A DNA stretch of 38,967 bases from Endozoicomonas sp. YOMI1 (lineage in GTDB: Bacteria > Pseudomonadota > Gammaproteobacteria > Pseudomonadales > Endozoicomonadaceae), in the NCBI RefSeq assembly GCF_024606345.1, contig NZ_JAHHPM010000375.1:1-38967 (forward strand), given 5' to 3'. The notes beneath the pieces were generated by a model. That model did no database searches. It was not told where the DNA came from and was given only the letters and a program-made list of their open reading frames with translations. This document shows positions 21,563 to 29,230 of the stretch, piece after piece. The translations under genes and the position numbers were made by a program. Numbering within the stretch: the stretch's first letter is position 1; each line of letters starts with the position of its first letter.

Positions 21563-22402
21563 ATGAACAGCATTATTGAGCCGTTATACCCGCCCCCGGA
21601 CCCAAACCGAAAAGACCGGATCGTTCAGGACGTTATTGACCTGATGAAGCTGCGGGACGATGACATTATGAAATCCAAGGTGCGCCGCTGGCTGGGTTTT
21701 ACCCTAACCAAGGCCCAGCGGTTTAACCGGCTGCCCTGGTGGTTTGCCCGGCGGCTGTTTGGCTGCAAGGTTTATGCAGGGCAGGACGTTTTCGACCTGC
21801 AGGGTCAGCTGGACCGATTTATTTCGGTTTTCTGCCCCGGCAGGCTGCGGGCCAAGCCCATGGATACCATTATCCAGCGTCGGGCCGCGGCGGATTATTA
21901 CCATCAGGCCAATAGCGGCATTCCGGAATATTACGCCATTCATGGCGGCAGACTGCATCTATGGCCAGCTCCCGATAGTGAAATGATGTTCTGTATTACT
22001 TACAGCATTCCGTTAACCGCTGAAATAGTCCCGCTGGAATGGGAGAGTTACCTGGTGGATGGGGTGATTGGTTTATACGGCAGACATTTTGACAGCTCTG
22101 GCCTATTAGAAGAGGCCAACAGTTTTGAGGCGGCTTTCTGGAAAGGCATCAAATCGACCAGAGCCGTACATTTTGATAGCGAGCCCATTGAATGCACCGA
22201 TTACAGTAACCCCCGACAACTGGCAAATACTTTGTTCGGGGCTTATACCGAAGTGAATTCGGCAGATTTCAGCAATGCCATTATCAAGCCCGCTTATTTG
22301 GCCGGGGCGGGTAAGGTGCAGATTCTGGCAAATAGAGGGCAAGAGTCTGATAATACCCGGGCAATGCCGATGATGCAGATTGGGGGGAATCAACAGCCAT
22401 GA
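21563..22402 (+). CDS. Putative head-tail adaptor/structural protein
   Basis: A 279-residue protein starting at MNSIIEPLYPPPDPNRKDRI. It has a helical N terminus (VQDVIDLMKLRDDDIMKSKV), a central beta region (GIPEYYAIHGGRLHLWPAPD) and a C-terminal stretch with YLVDGVIGLYGRHFDSSGLL. The phrase HGGRLHLWPAPD and the position after the capsid gene resemble phage head-completion or neck proteins. The reading extends upstream to 21428 through the hairpin element, which is not credible as protein. There is no normal ribosome-binding site; the hairpin abuts the start codon. Confidence 0.72.
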   Translation: MNSIIEPLYPPPDPNRKDRIVQDVIDLMKLRDDDIMKSKVRRWLGFTLTKAQRFNRLPWWFARRLFGCKVYAGQDVFDLQGQLDRFISVFCPGRLRAKPMDTIIQRRAAADYYHQANSGIPEYYAIHGGRLHLWPAPDSEMMFCITYSIPLTAEIVPLEWESYLVDGVIGLYGRHFDSSGLLEEANSFEAAFWKGIKSTRAVHFDSEPIECTDYSNPRQLANTLFGAYTEVNSADFSNAIIKPAYLAGAGKVQILANRGQESDNTRAMPMMQIGGNQQP

Positions 22403-23244
22403 AAAGAACGCTGCCCGCTGCCCGCCTCCCGCTGCCCGCAACTGAACAGCCGCTGCGCGGCCCCGCTTTTTCGGGCAACGGGCAACGGGCAACGGGCAGC
22501 GCCATCCAAAAAGACCTGCTGCCCCCCAAAGACCAAATGATGGCCGAGTTCGACAGTGGCCAGGTTCCCCGTTCCGAAACCTGGCATACCCTGATTACCG
22601 GGCTCTATCTTAATTTTGATGGCGTTAATGGCATGGCCGCCATGTATAAGGACATGGAAACATTAACCAAGCATAACCAGAAGCTGGTTGACCAGGTTAA
22701 AGGGCTAAAGGGCAATATCGAGATTTTGTATGGCCAGATGGATACCTGGCAACAGGCGGGTGAAGCATCGGCCGACACTGCCAGAAAATCCCAAATTCAG
22801 GCCAAGGCCGAGGCTGACCGTTCTCATGAGGAAGCAAACCGGGCCAAAGCTATTGTTGATAATTTCAAACCTGAAAAGATGGTTGATAAGCTGATTTGGC
22901 AACCATTAAGTATCTGCATCAACTATGCCACGGCAGTCCAGGGCAACTTTATTTTTTTCCAGTCGCAACTGCCGCTTAAGTCCATTTTTCCTGCTGGCGT
23001 TCCCCATTCATCGGCGTTATGCACTACAGCCCCGGCAACGATTTATAAAATGAATTTTCTGAAAAATGATAAACTGGTGGGCTGGGTATCGTTTCAACCG
23101 GGTAAAACCACCGGGGTATTCAACTGGGAAAATGAGGTTATTTTTATGCCTGGCGATTTATTGAAAGTTCAATCACAGATGACCAATGAAGACGCAATTT
23201 CCGGGATGAGTATTCTACTGCATGGCTCACGGAGGTTTTCATAA
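22399..23244 (+). CDS. Virion-associated protein with repeat-encoded N terminus
   Basis: A 281-residue protein whose ATG overlaps the upstream stop (ATGA). Residues ~2-34 (KRTLPAARLPLPATEQPLRG, then GNGQRATGS) are the translation of a heptad-repeat hairpin inserted just after the start codon. The native sequence resumes at IQKDLLPPKDQMMAEFDSGQ. Then follow a coiled coil (~75-155, DMETLTKHNQKLVDQVKGLK) and a beta-rich C-terminal domain (KMNFLKNDKLVGWVSFQPGK). Its position suggests a tail or fibre stalk component. An internal ATG at 22537 is possible but has no ribosome-binding site. Confidence 0.72.
   Translation: MKRTLPAARLPLPATEQPLRGPAFSGNGQRATGSAIQKDLLPPKDQMMAEFDSGQVPRSETWHTLITGLYLNFDGVNGMAAMYKDMETLTKHNQKLVDQVKGLKGNIEILYGQMDTWQQAGEASADTARKSQIQAKAEADRSHEEANRAKAIVDNFKPEKMVDKLIWQPLSICINYATAVQGNFIFFQSQLPLKSIFPAGVPHSSALCTTAPATIYKMNFLKNDKLVGWVSFQPGKTTGVFNWENEVIFMPGDLLKVQSQMTNEDAISGMSILLHGSRRFS
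22403..22503. repeat. Heptad-repeat hairpin element, copy 2 (in frame)
   Basis: Left arm heptads GCTGCCC, GCTGCCC, GCCTCCC, GCTGCCC (22410-22437) and right arm heptads GGGCAAC three times and GGGCAGC (22473-22500). It begins with AAGAACG directly after the ATG, the mirror image of the GTTCTT that ends copies 1 and 3. It is open in the gene's frame, so it adds about 33 residues to the protein. Confidence 0.85.
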
Positions 23245-24212
23245 TGGCTAATTTGGTGATGGAGTCTTTTCAGGTAGTGAATCATCCTGCGGATATAAAT
23301 TACTTCAATGATAATATTTTTAAGCAATATTCAAAATTTACAAATGGCGGTAGAGATGGAAATAAAATAGCCGTTATCGGTCGCGATTTTAATCAATCAA
23401 AAGATGTGAATTTTGCACCAAACAATGTTGCCACTGGTCTTTATATGGGGTTCAGATTTTATAAAAAACAGTTATTTGGTTATTCATCAGATTATTATGT
23501 TTCACTATGGGCAAATTTTGGTAATAACCGGTTAGAATGCCGCATAAAAAAGAATGGCTTTGAATTGCCTTCTGGTAAAATATTACCTATTAATATGGAA
23601 TCCAATTTTATAGAAATTGGTGTCGATCAAACCTATTTTGAATTTAGGATTGATAATAATACTGTTTACAGAATGACGCATAAGTTCTCAAATCCTACAG
23701 ATATAGGTATGCATTGGTCTAGTTATGTGAAAATAGGAATCCTGGATCTTTATGTAAATGATTCAACCAGTTCAGTAAATAATTCTTTTTTCGGTGATAT
23801 TAAAATAAACGCATATCCCGTTAATGCCAACGGCTCACTTAATACTGGCTTTTCTTCAAGTACAGGGGGAGATCTATATTTGGCTGTTGATGATATACCT
23901 GCAGATATTAGTGAATGGGTAGAAGCCGTCAATATCGGGGACCAGGTCACTTTCCAGCTGACGGATCTGCCATCGGATGAAAGCCCGTTAGCAGTAAAAG
24001 TATCTGCTCAGGCCAGCAAGATGGCCGCTACGGATTCCGGTATCAAACTATTGTCAAAAATTGGGGATGATATTTATAAGTCTGATAAACGCACTCTTCC
24101 CGTTGAAGGCACCCAGATAACTTACATTATTCACAATCAATCCCCTGCCGGTATTCCCTGGAAAAGCAGCGATCTGAATGCATTGGAAATTGGTATGGAA
24201 ATCGTACCATGA
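23244..24212 (+). CDS. Putative tail/receptor-binding beta-sandwich protein
   Basis: A 322-residue protein in two parts. Residues ~1-210 are encoded by AT-rich DNA and look like a single beta-sandwich domain, possibly lectin-like (NVATGLYMGFRFYKKQLFGY, then YYVSLWANFGNNRLECRIKK). Residues ~215-322 return to the operon's usual base composition (DDIPADISEWVEAVNIGDQV). This break suggests that the outer domain was exchanged by recombination, as is common for receptor-binding proteins. It overlaps its upstream and downstream neighbours by a few bases. The function is inferred from fold impression and mosaicism. Confidence 0.7.
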   Translation: MANLVMESFQVVNHPADINYFNDNIFKQYSKFTNGGRDGNKIAVIGRDFNQSKDVNFAPNNVATGLYMGFRFYKKQLFGYSSDYYVSLWANFGNNRLECRIKKNGFELPSGKILPINMESNFIEIGVDQTYFEFRIDNNTVYRMTHKFSNPTDIGMHWSSYVKIGILDLYVNDSTSSVNNSFFGDIKINAYPVNANGSLNTGFSSSTGGDLYLAVDDIPADISEWVEAVNIGDQVTFQLTDLPSDESPLAVKVSAQASKMAATDSGIKLLSKIGDDIYKSDKRTLPVEGTQITYIIHNQSPAGIPWKSSDLNALEIGMEIVP

Positions 24213-24664
24213 GCCGGGAAGAAGGCCATCGACTTAATGGAGCCTATATAGAGGTTATCAGCAAAAGGACCACGCACCCGGTAAAAAGTTACGGGTTGTT
24301 TGTTGATGCGATTACCGGTATCCCGGTACCGCAGGTAATACTGGATAGCCATCGGCTTAATGGCCCATTCATTGAAGCGATCAGCAAACGCACCAATCAT
24401 CCAGTCAGGGGAACTGGCTTATTCGTTGAGGTGATTAGTAAGTTGGCGCAACCCGCCCAGATGATTTATAGCATGTATGCCGAAATGATTGAGGGCATAG
24501 CGGTTCCGCAGAAGATTCTGGATAGTCATCGACTCAGTGGCCAGAACATTGAAGCGATCAGCAAGCGCACCAATCATCCAGTCAGGGGAACTGGCTTATG
24601 GATTGAGGTTATTGCCATTCCGGTCCTGTATGCCCCTGACACCAGAGTTGAGTTTTTATATTAA
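24209..24664 (+). CDS. Repeat protein, three-fold internal repeat
   Basis: A 151-residue protein built from three units of the form HRLNGPFIEAISKRTNHPVR followed by GTGLFVEVI, joined by shorter linkers such as VPQVILDS. Units two and three are almost identical in DNA (24371-24421 and 24548-24598, one mismatch in 51 bases), so duplication or gene conversion is recent. The beta-strand repeats look like a fibre or decoration element. It starts by ATGA overlap and ends before the heptad array at 24669. No family recognised. Confidence 0.7.
   Translation: MSREEGHRLNGAYIEVISKRTTHPVKSYGLFVDAITGIPVPQVILDSHRLNGPFIEAISKRTNHPVRGTGLFVEVISKLAQPAQMIYSMYAEMIEGIAVPQKILDSHRLSGQNIEAISKRTNHPVRGTGLWIEVIAIPVLYAPDTRVEFLY
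24371..24598 (+). repeat. Near-identical 51-bp direct repeats inside the repeat-protein gene
   Basis: 24371-24421 and 24548-24598 match at 50 of 51 bases. Recombination between them would delete 177 bases (59 codons) in frame and shorten the protein by one unit. Confidence 0.85.
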
Positions 24665-24668
24665 ACAA

Positions 24669-24747
24669 GGCTTTTACTGACAACCGACAACCGACAACCG
24701 ACAACCGACAACCGACAACCGACAACCGACAACTGACAACCGACCAC
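24669..24747 (+). repeat. Tandem heptad array (half element), copy 4
   Basis: GGCTTTTAC (24669-24677) is followed by ten heptads of the CGACAAC type (24678-24747) up to the ATG of the next gene. The GGCTTTTAC lead matches the centre of hairpin copies 1 and 3, so this looks like the right half of the same element without its left arm. It leaves no ribosome-binding site before the ATG at 24750. Confidence 0.85.
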
Positions 24748-24749
24748 CG

Positions 24750-26807
24750 ATGTTCACCCTAACCTACACCCCCGAAGCCTACAAACAGGCCGACAATTTG
24801 CAACCCACCGGTGAGCTGTACGAAAGCCGACCCGGCTTTTTCCAGGTAGTCAGTGACAATATCAATCGAGCTATTGGTTGGAACGATGCCTGTATTATGG
24901 AAATATTCGGCGGAGTATATGTCTGGCATGGGGGCATTTTTGAAGCTATTAAAGACAGCACCGGAAAAGCCGTATTAGCCAATTTAAGGTTTACCGGCAC
25001 CCGTTTTCAGGGACTGCAGAGCCTAGGCAACCGGGAAGAACGTATTTATGTCGGCAACGGTAAAACAATTTACTACCTGCACCGAAAAGTGATAGTTGGG
25101 GGCAATGTAGCCTCCATTGAACTGATCCCGAAAACCCATTCCTTTCTGATTAATACAACTTACCGGCTGAGTGCCATTATCGAACCGGCCTGGGCGCTGA
25201 ATAAAAAAGTGACCTGGACCAGTTCGGATAATGGCATTGTTTCTGTGGATGCCAAGGGTGTAGCGACTGGGGTTAAGCCGGGCAATGCCATTATTACTGT
25301 TACCACCAAAGACGGTGGTTTTACCGATACCTGCACCTTAACGGTAACACCTTATGTCGCCCCAACGGGCATTACCCTGGAACCAATAGAGATAACCCTG
25401 TCTATTGAAAACGAAACCCGACTCACCTGGAAAGTACAGCCGAAAGACGCCACCGATACCGCTATTTACTGGCTGGTTGATGATCCGGCAATTTGCTCAA
25501 TCAAAGAATGGGGAACTGCCATCGCGCTGAGTGAGGGGGAAACAATCGTCCGTTGTCGTACAAAGAAAGGCCATTACGAAGCGCAGTGTAAAGTTATAGT
25601 GAGTCTGAAGAAAAAAGAGAATAGTAAATTGAGAACAGACTATTCCCTACCAGACTATTCCCTACCAACCATTCACCACACCCTAAAAAAAACCGCCAGC
25701 CCCCACACCCAGCCAACCGAACAATTCTACGAAGCGGTTTTTTTCAAGAATGAGTTTCTGGATGCCGAACAAAAGCCCTACCCCTTGCCAACAGCAAAAT
25801 TCGTTGCCACCTGGCGCAGCCGACTTTGGGCGGGCGATGGAACCCATATTATCTACCACTGCCAGAACGACAAGCCCCACCATTGGGAACCATTGGATGC
25901 CATCGCTATTCAAGGAGGAAAGCAGAGCGGCGTTACTGGTCTTTGTCCTTTTGGCAATAAGCTAATGGTGTCTACTCCACAAAGCATTTGGCAAATTGTT
26001 GGGGACAGCCCCTATAACTGGGAGTTTCAAACTGTCGTACATGGGCAGGGAGCGGTAAATGATCGGGCCATGGTCACTGATGGGCATCGGCTGTTTTATC
26101 TGGATTGGCATGGAGTGTATCAATTAGGCCAGACAGCCCCATTAAGTGAACCTATCGCTGAAGCCTTTTATACCCCCGATTATAACGGTGAACTTTTACT
26201 GGATGGCCAAGGGAAATATTTATACCTGTTGATTCAAAGCAGGTTATTTGTGTTGAATACCTGGGCAGGCGGCTGGGGTGAGATTTTACACCCGGTCCCA
26301 GGCAATACCGCCATCAAAGGGCTGGTATTGATTGGCGGGCAAGTGGCCATTTACGGAGAAAACGGACTTTGGATTATGGGCAGCCGTTATACGCCAGATG
26401 TTTGGTATCAAAAAGGCAAGATGGAATTTGGCAAGCGGGAACCGGTAGTCAGCATTTTAAGAACCTGGCCAGTACAACCGAATGATTACGGCCAAACCAG
26501 CTTAAACCGGATCTATGTATCCGTAGAAGGTTATTACCAGGGAAGCACGACCTATAATGTTTATCCTGATGAAAACCAACCGGAACAGGCCAGCCAGACG
26601 TTTAAAAATTGGCAAACAACTCCGAAAGAAATTCTGGTCAGCCAGGATCCCTTACAGGTAATTCGCAGTGAACAGAGCCAACGGGTTTATCTTGAAGCTC
26701 CGTTGGCAGTCAGTGGGCCGCAGTTTGAACATCAGTTGTTGTCTACCGGGTATGCCCGTTATCACAAGTTTGACCCGGTTTATTTTTTTACAAAGCGACA
26801 GTCTTGA
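24750..26807 (+). CDS. Tail nozzle/hub-like protein with Ig-like (BIG2) insert
   Basis: A 685-residue structural protein. Residues ~130-290 contain two Ig-like repeats of the BIG2 kind (SIELIPKTHSFLINTTYRLS, KKVTWTSSDNGIVSVDAKGV and VKPGNAIITVTTKDGG). A low-complexity linker follows (TDYSLPDYSLPT, from a 15-bp tandem repeat). Residues ~320-685 are beta-rich with propeller-like blades (FVATWRSRLWAGDGTHIIYH, then GLCPFGNKLMVSTPQSIWQI). This resembles DNA-stabilising tail-hub proteins of podoviruses. BIG2 domains often add cell-surface adhesion. The specific hub assignment is tentative. Confidence 0.75.
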   Translation: MFTLTYTPEAYKQADNLQPTGELYESRPGFFQVVSDNINRAIGWNDACIMEIFGGVYVWHGGIFEAIKDSTGKAVLANLRFTGTRFQGLQSLGNREERIYVGNGKTIYYLHRKVIVGGNVASIELIPKTHSFLINTTYRLSAIIEPAWALNKKVTWTSSDNGIVSVDAKGVATGVKPGNAIITVTTKDGGFTDTCTLTVTPYVAPTGITLEPIEITLSIENETRLTWKVQPKDATDTAIYWLVDDPAICSIKEWGTAIALSEGETIVRCRTKKGHYEAQCKVIVSLKKKENSKLRTDYSLPDYSLPTIHHTLKKTASPHTQPTEQFYEAVFFKNEFLDAEQKPYPLPTAKFVATWRSRLWAGDGTHIIYHCQNDKPHHWEPLDAIAIQGGKQSGVTGLCPFGNKLMVSTPQSIWQIVGDSPYNWEFQTVVHGQGAVNDRAMVTDGHRLFYLDWHGVYQLGQTAPLSEPIAEAFYTPDYNGELLLDGQGKYLYLLIQSRLFVLNTWAGGWGEILHPVPGNTAIKGLVLIGGQVAIYGENGLWIMGSRYTPDVWYQKGKMEFGKREPVVSILRTWPVQPNDYGQTSLNRIYVSVEGYYQGSTTYNVYPDENQPEQASQTFKNWQTTPKEILVSQDPLQVIRSEQSQRVYLEAPLAVSGPQFEHQLLSTGYARYHKFDPVYFFTKRQS
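25636..25665 (+). repeat. 15-bp tandem duplication in a linker
   Basis: CAGACTATTCCCTAC occurs twice in a row, encoding a repeated DYSLP in the linker between the Ig-like and beta-rich parts. The 15-base unit keeps the reading frame, and copy number could vary. Confidence 0.85.
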
Positions 26808-26820
26808 ACGAGTGTAAAGC

Positions 26821-27408
26821 ATGAGTGGGGTACTTATTGAGCCGTTCACCAGCATTGAAGCGGCAGAACGAAATTTTCACCGATTGAATGAAGCCATTGT
26901 GGCACAGCAGGGTGGTTCTATTGCCATTGAAAATATCGAGGGTTACGAGAACCTGGCCACAAAAAATGATCTTGTCGAAGGCATGAATGAAGTACGTGCC
27001 GAGTGCCAGTATGCTGTAGGTGATGTGCATATCAGCGAAGACAAGCAGAACCCGAAAGACAAATTGGGTTATGGCGAGTGGGCCATCATCAGCCGCAAGC
27101 GGGTATTGGTAGGTATTGATGTACCGCCAGAAGGGGATGCCGCTTATCAGCCCGATCAGGATTTTCAAACTCCCGGGCAGGAAGGGGGCGAGAAAACCCA
27201 TGCGATTACCATTGATGAACTGCCCGCCCATGATCATGACCGGAACCTCATTGGCTGGCAGGCTGATGGGAATACCCCAAACTGGCACAACGGCATTCAG
27301 GGTGGTGGCGGTAACAGTGGCCTTAAAACGGGTAAAAGTGGTGGTGATAAACCCATGAGCCTGATGCAGTCTTATTATTGTGTGTATATCTGGAGGCGTA
27401 CAGCATGA
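26821..27408 (+). CDS. Tail fibre/collar-type tip protein
   Basis: A 195-residue protein with the collar-domain hallmark of phage fibres: GGEKTHAITIDELPAHDHDR, then a glycine-rich loop (NGIQGGGGNSGLKTGKSGGD) and the ending SLMQSYYCVYIWRRTA. The N terminus (SIEAAERNFHRLNEAIVAQQ) is a helical attachment stem. Such domains trimerise at a fibre tip and often contact the host surface, with metal bound by histidines like those in AHDHD. It overlaps the next gene by ATGA. Confidence 0.88.
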   Translation: MSGVLIEPFTSIEAAERNFHRLNEAIVAQQGGSIAIENIEGYENLATKNDLVEGMNEVRAECQYAVGDVHISEDKQNPKDKLGYGEWAIISRKRVLVGIDVPPEGDAAYQPDQDFQTPGQEGGEKTHAITIDELPAHDHDRNLIGWQADGNTPNWHNGIQGGGGNSGLKTGKSGGDKPMSLMQSYYCVYIWRRTA

Positions 27409-27635
27409 CCGATGAGCTTGAATTGACCCCCGGCATCCGTTCCAAACCGATCACCGTTAAAACCATTGCTAACCAACGGTTCACCATTAAACACGAACTG
27501 GGCCGCGTACCGGCAGGCTGGCTGGTGATTGACTGTAATCGGGCCGCTAATGTCTGGCGCAGTGGGGCAATGAATAAAGAGTCCATTGAACTGATTGCTG
27601 ATCAGGATGCAGAACTGACACTGGTACTGTTATGA
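27405..27635 (+). CDS. Small beta-rich virion protein
   Basis: A 76-residue protein from MTDELELTPGIRSKPITVKT. The pattern F-T-I-K-H-x-L-G-R-V-P-A-G-W-L-V-I-D is common in small phage tail and baseplate proteins that follow fibre genes. It is coupled by ATGA overlaps to both neighbours. The role is structural by context. Confidence 0.72.
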   Translation: MTDELELTPGIRSKPITVKTIANQRFTIKHELGRVPAGWLVIDCNRAANVWRSGAMNKESIELIADQDAELTLVLL

Positions 27636-28129
27636 GCAAACAAGCAGAAGTAGAAAAAGATCCTGGTGTTGATAAACAGGCTTCTGATGATGTAACGGTA
27701 ACAGAAGTGCTGTCAGAAGCTGACCTGACCCATGCAGTTAACGGGCTATGGCCTGGCAACCCACCGAATCGGTCTGGCAATTTTTATTTTGACCTGAACC
27801 GGCTGAAGCTGCAGCCCGGGCAGATCGGCCTGCTGGGTAACCTTTGCGAGAACTTTGTATTTGAACGGGTGGATGTGCATATGATTAGCCCGGCAGAACA
27901 TGATTTGGAAATAGAGATTCTGCAGGATGGCAAACAGACTATGGATCGGTTTCTGGTTTCTGGCAATTCCCTGAAAACCGAACGTTCCCATGATCCGGAA
28001 TTGTGGCGCGTTCAGCCAGGCACGTTTCTGGGTAAACGACCGGTTTATTTGAAATTGCACGACGAATGCCCGAAACAGGGGCGAATGGTGATTAACTTTG
28101 TGGGCTATCTGATTGAGCCCTGGCGTTAA
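27632..28129 (+). CDS. Hypothetical virion protein
   Basis: A 165-residue protein with an acidic, disordered N terminus (SKQAEVEKDPGVDKQASDDV) and a beta-sandwich-like body (GNFYFDLNRLKLQPGQIGLL, then VYLKLHDECPKQGRMVINFV). It overlaps the previous gene by ATGA and ends two bases before heptad hairpin copy 3. It is probably a tail or fibre component. No family recognised. Confidence 0.7.
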   Translation: MSKQAEVEKDPGVDKQASDDVTVTEVLSEADLTHAVNGLWPGNPPNRSGNFYFDLNRLKLQPGQIGLLGNLCENFVFERVDVHMISPAEHDLEIEILQDGKQTMDRFLVSGNSLKTERSHDPELWRVQPGTFLGKRPVYLKLHDECPKQGRMVINFVGYLIEPWR

Positions 28130-28130
28130 A

Positions 28131-28223
28131 AGATCGTTACCCGTTGCCCGTTTCCCGTTGCCCGTAAAAGAAAAAACGGGCTTTTACGGGCAACGGGCAA
28201 CGGGAAACGGGAAACGTTCTTTT
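28131..28223. repeat. Heptad-repeat hairpin element, copy 3
   Basis: Left heptads GTTACCC, GTTGCCC, GTTTCCC, GTTGCCC (28136-28163); centre with an A run and ACGGGCTTTTAC; right heptads GGGCAAC, GGGCAAC, GGGAAAC, GGGAAAC (28188-28215); end GTTCTTTT at the next ATG. It has the same plan as copies 1 and 2 but G-T-T heptads instead of G-C-T. Heptad positions on both arms have changed together, which keeps pairing. Confidence 0.85.
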
Positions 28224-28691
28224 ATGGAAAACTCAGCAGCTGATGTTTACAACCTGATCCGCCACCACAGCGGCTATGGCCACCGTCATATCCCCGAAGA
28301 CGTATTGCGGGCCTTTATCCAATACGAATTTGATTCCGGGCGTTGGGCCGGAACCCGCAATATGGAAACCGGCGAGATTACCGGGTGGATCAGCTGGTAT
28401 AACCTGGATGAAGCCAGCTTGCAGAAAGTAAAAGACTATGGCTTGCCCGGCTGTTACCAGAACAAGATCCCCCTGCAGACCGGGCCACACTGTTATATCA
28501 GTAATGTGGTGGTGAGAGAAGGGCAGCCTAAAAACAGTTTTCGGCTGTTATGGAACCTGGCTTGCCAGAAAAACGAGGGGGCGAAAACCATCAATGCCCA
28601 TTTGTGTAACCGGCCCGGCGGTAAGCTGCACTGGCGCTGGTTTAGCAAGCCCAATTTTTTCCGGTCACGTTTACAGGAGGCGGCGGTATGA
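28224..28691 (+). CDS. GNAT-like virion-associated protein
   Basis: A 155-residue protein from MENSAADVYNLIRHHSGYGH. The middle (ETGEITGWISWYNLDEASLQ) and later CYISNVVVREGQPKNSFRLL followed by ICNAHL-like strands resemble a GNAT fold in sheet order. Some podoviruses have GNAT-like proteins next to their internal virion proteins, T7 gp13 being an example by memory. Acetyl-CoA binding residues are not clear, so catalytic activity is doubtful. It is coupled to the next gene (ATGA). The reading extends upstream through the hairpin, which I reject. Confidence 0.62.
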   Translation: MENSAADVYNLIRHHSGYGHRHIPEDVLRAFIQYEFDSGRWAGTRNMETGEITGWISWYNLDEASLQKVKDYGLPGCYQNKIPLQTGPHCYISNVVVREGQPKNSFRLLWNLACQKNEGAKTINAHLCNRPGGKLHWRWFSKPNFFRSRLQEAAV

Positions 28692-29230
28692 GTCTCGGTT
28701 TTGGCAAGAATAAATCATCCAGTCAAAGCTCTAGCAGACCCACCACGCCGGAGGAACTGCAGAGTTACTTTAACAACCTGAACCAGTTAACTGGCGGTAA
28801 ACTGGGCAGCTGGGCGCAAACCGGAACGGCCCAGACCCAGTACAACCCACTGAGCCAGGGACAGCTGGAAGCCATCGGCGGTGCTGGGGCAACACGGCAG
28901 GCAAAAGTAGACCTGGCACTGGCAGACCAGCAAGATAAAATCGCGTCCAACAGTGCCATGACTTACGCCCAACGGCAGCAGGCCAACCAGAAAGCCTATG
29001 AAACCGCCATGACCCAGAAAGACGCCATCAATAAAGAGGTCGAGGCCGCCATGACCGGGCTGGCCAGCCAGGAAGCCATGAGAGAGTATCAGGCCAACCT
29101 GGCCAACGCGGGGCTGACTTCCAGAGATCTGGCATTGTTAAGCCAGATTTATTTTGGTGGCAAAGGGCAGTATTCAACCGGTAAGAGCAGCGGCAGCGGT
29201 TGGAGTGGCAATGTAGGATTGAGTTCATGA
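28688..29230 (+). CDS. Putative DNA-ejection/internal virion protein
   Basis: A 180-residue protein with a small-residue-rich N terminus (GFGKNKSSSQSSSRPTTPEE), a long alanine/glutamine-rich helix (QRQQANQKAYETAMTQKDAI) and a glycine/serine tail (GQYSTGKSSGSGWSGNVGLS). This composition is typical of small podovirus ejection proteins, and it sits at the start of the run of internal virion genes. It overlaps both neighbours by ATGA. Confidence 0.7.
   Translation: MSLGFGKNKSSSQSSSRPTTPEELQSYFNNLNQLTGGKLGSWAQTGTAQTQYNPLSQGQLEAIGGAGATRQAKVDLALADQQDKIASNSAMTYAQRQQANQKAYETAMTQKDAINKEVEAAMTGLASQEAMREYQANLANAGLTSRDLALLSQIYFGGKGQYSTGKSSGSGWSGNVGLSS

Noticed and set aside
24669-24747. Possible CRISPR array
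   Set aside because: The units are 7 bases in tandem without spacers, and no cas gene is present.
28113-28223. Upstream extension of the GNAT-like gene through hairpin copy 3
   Set aside because: It starts inside the previous gene without a ribosome-binding site; the ATG at 28224 directly after the element is the better start.
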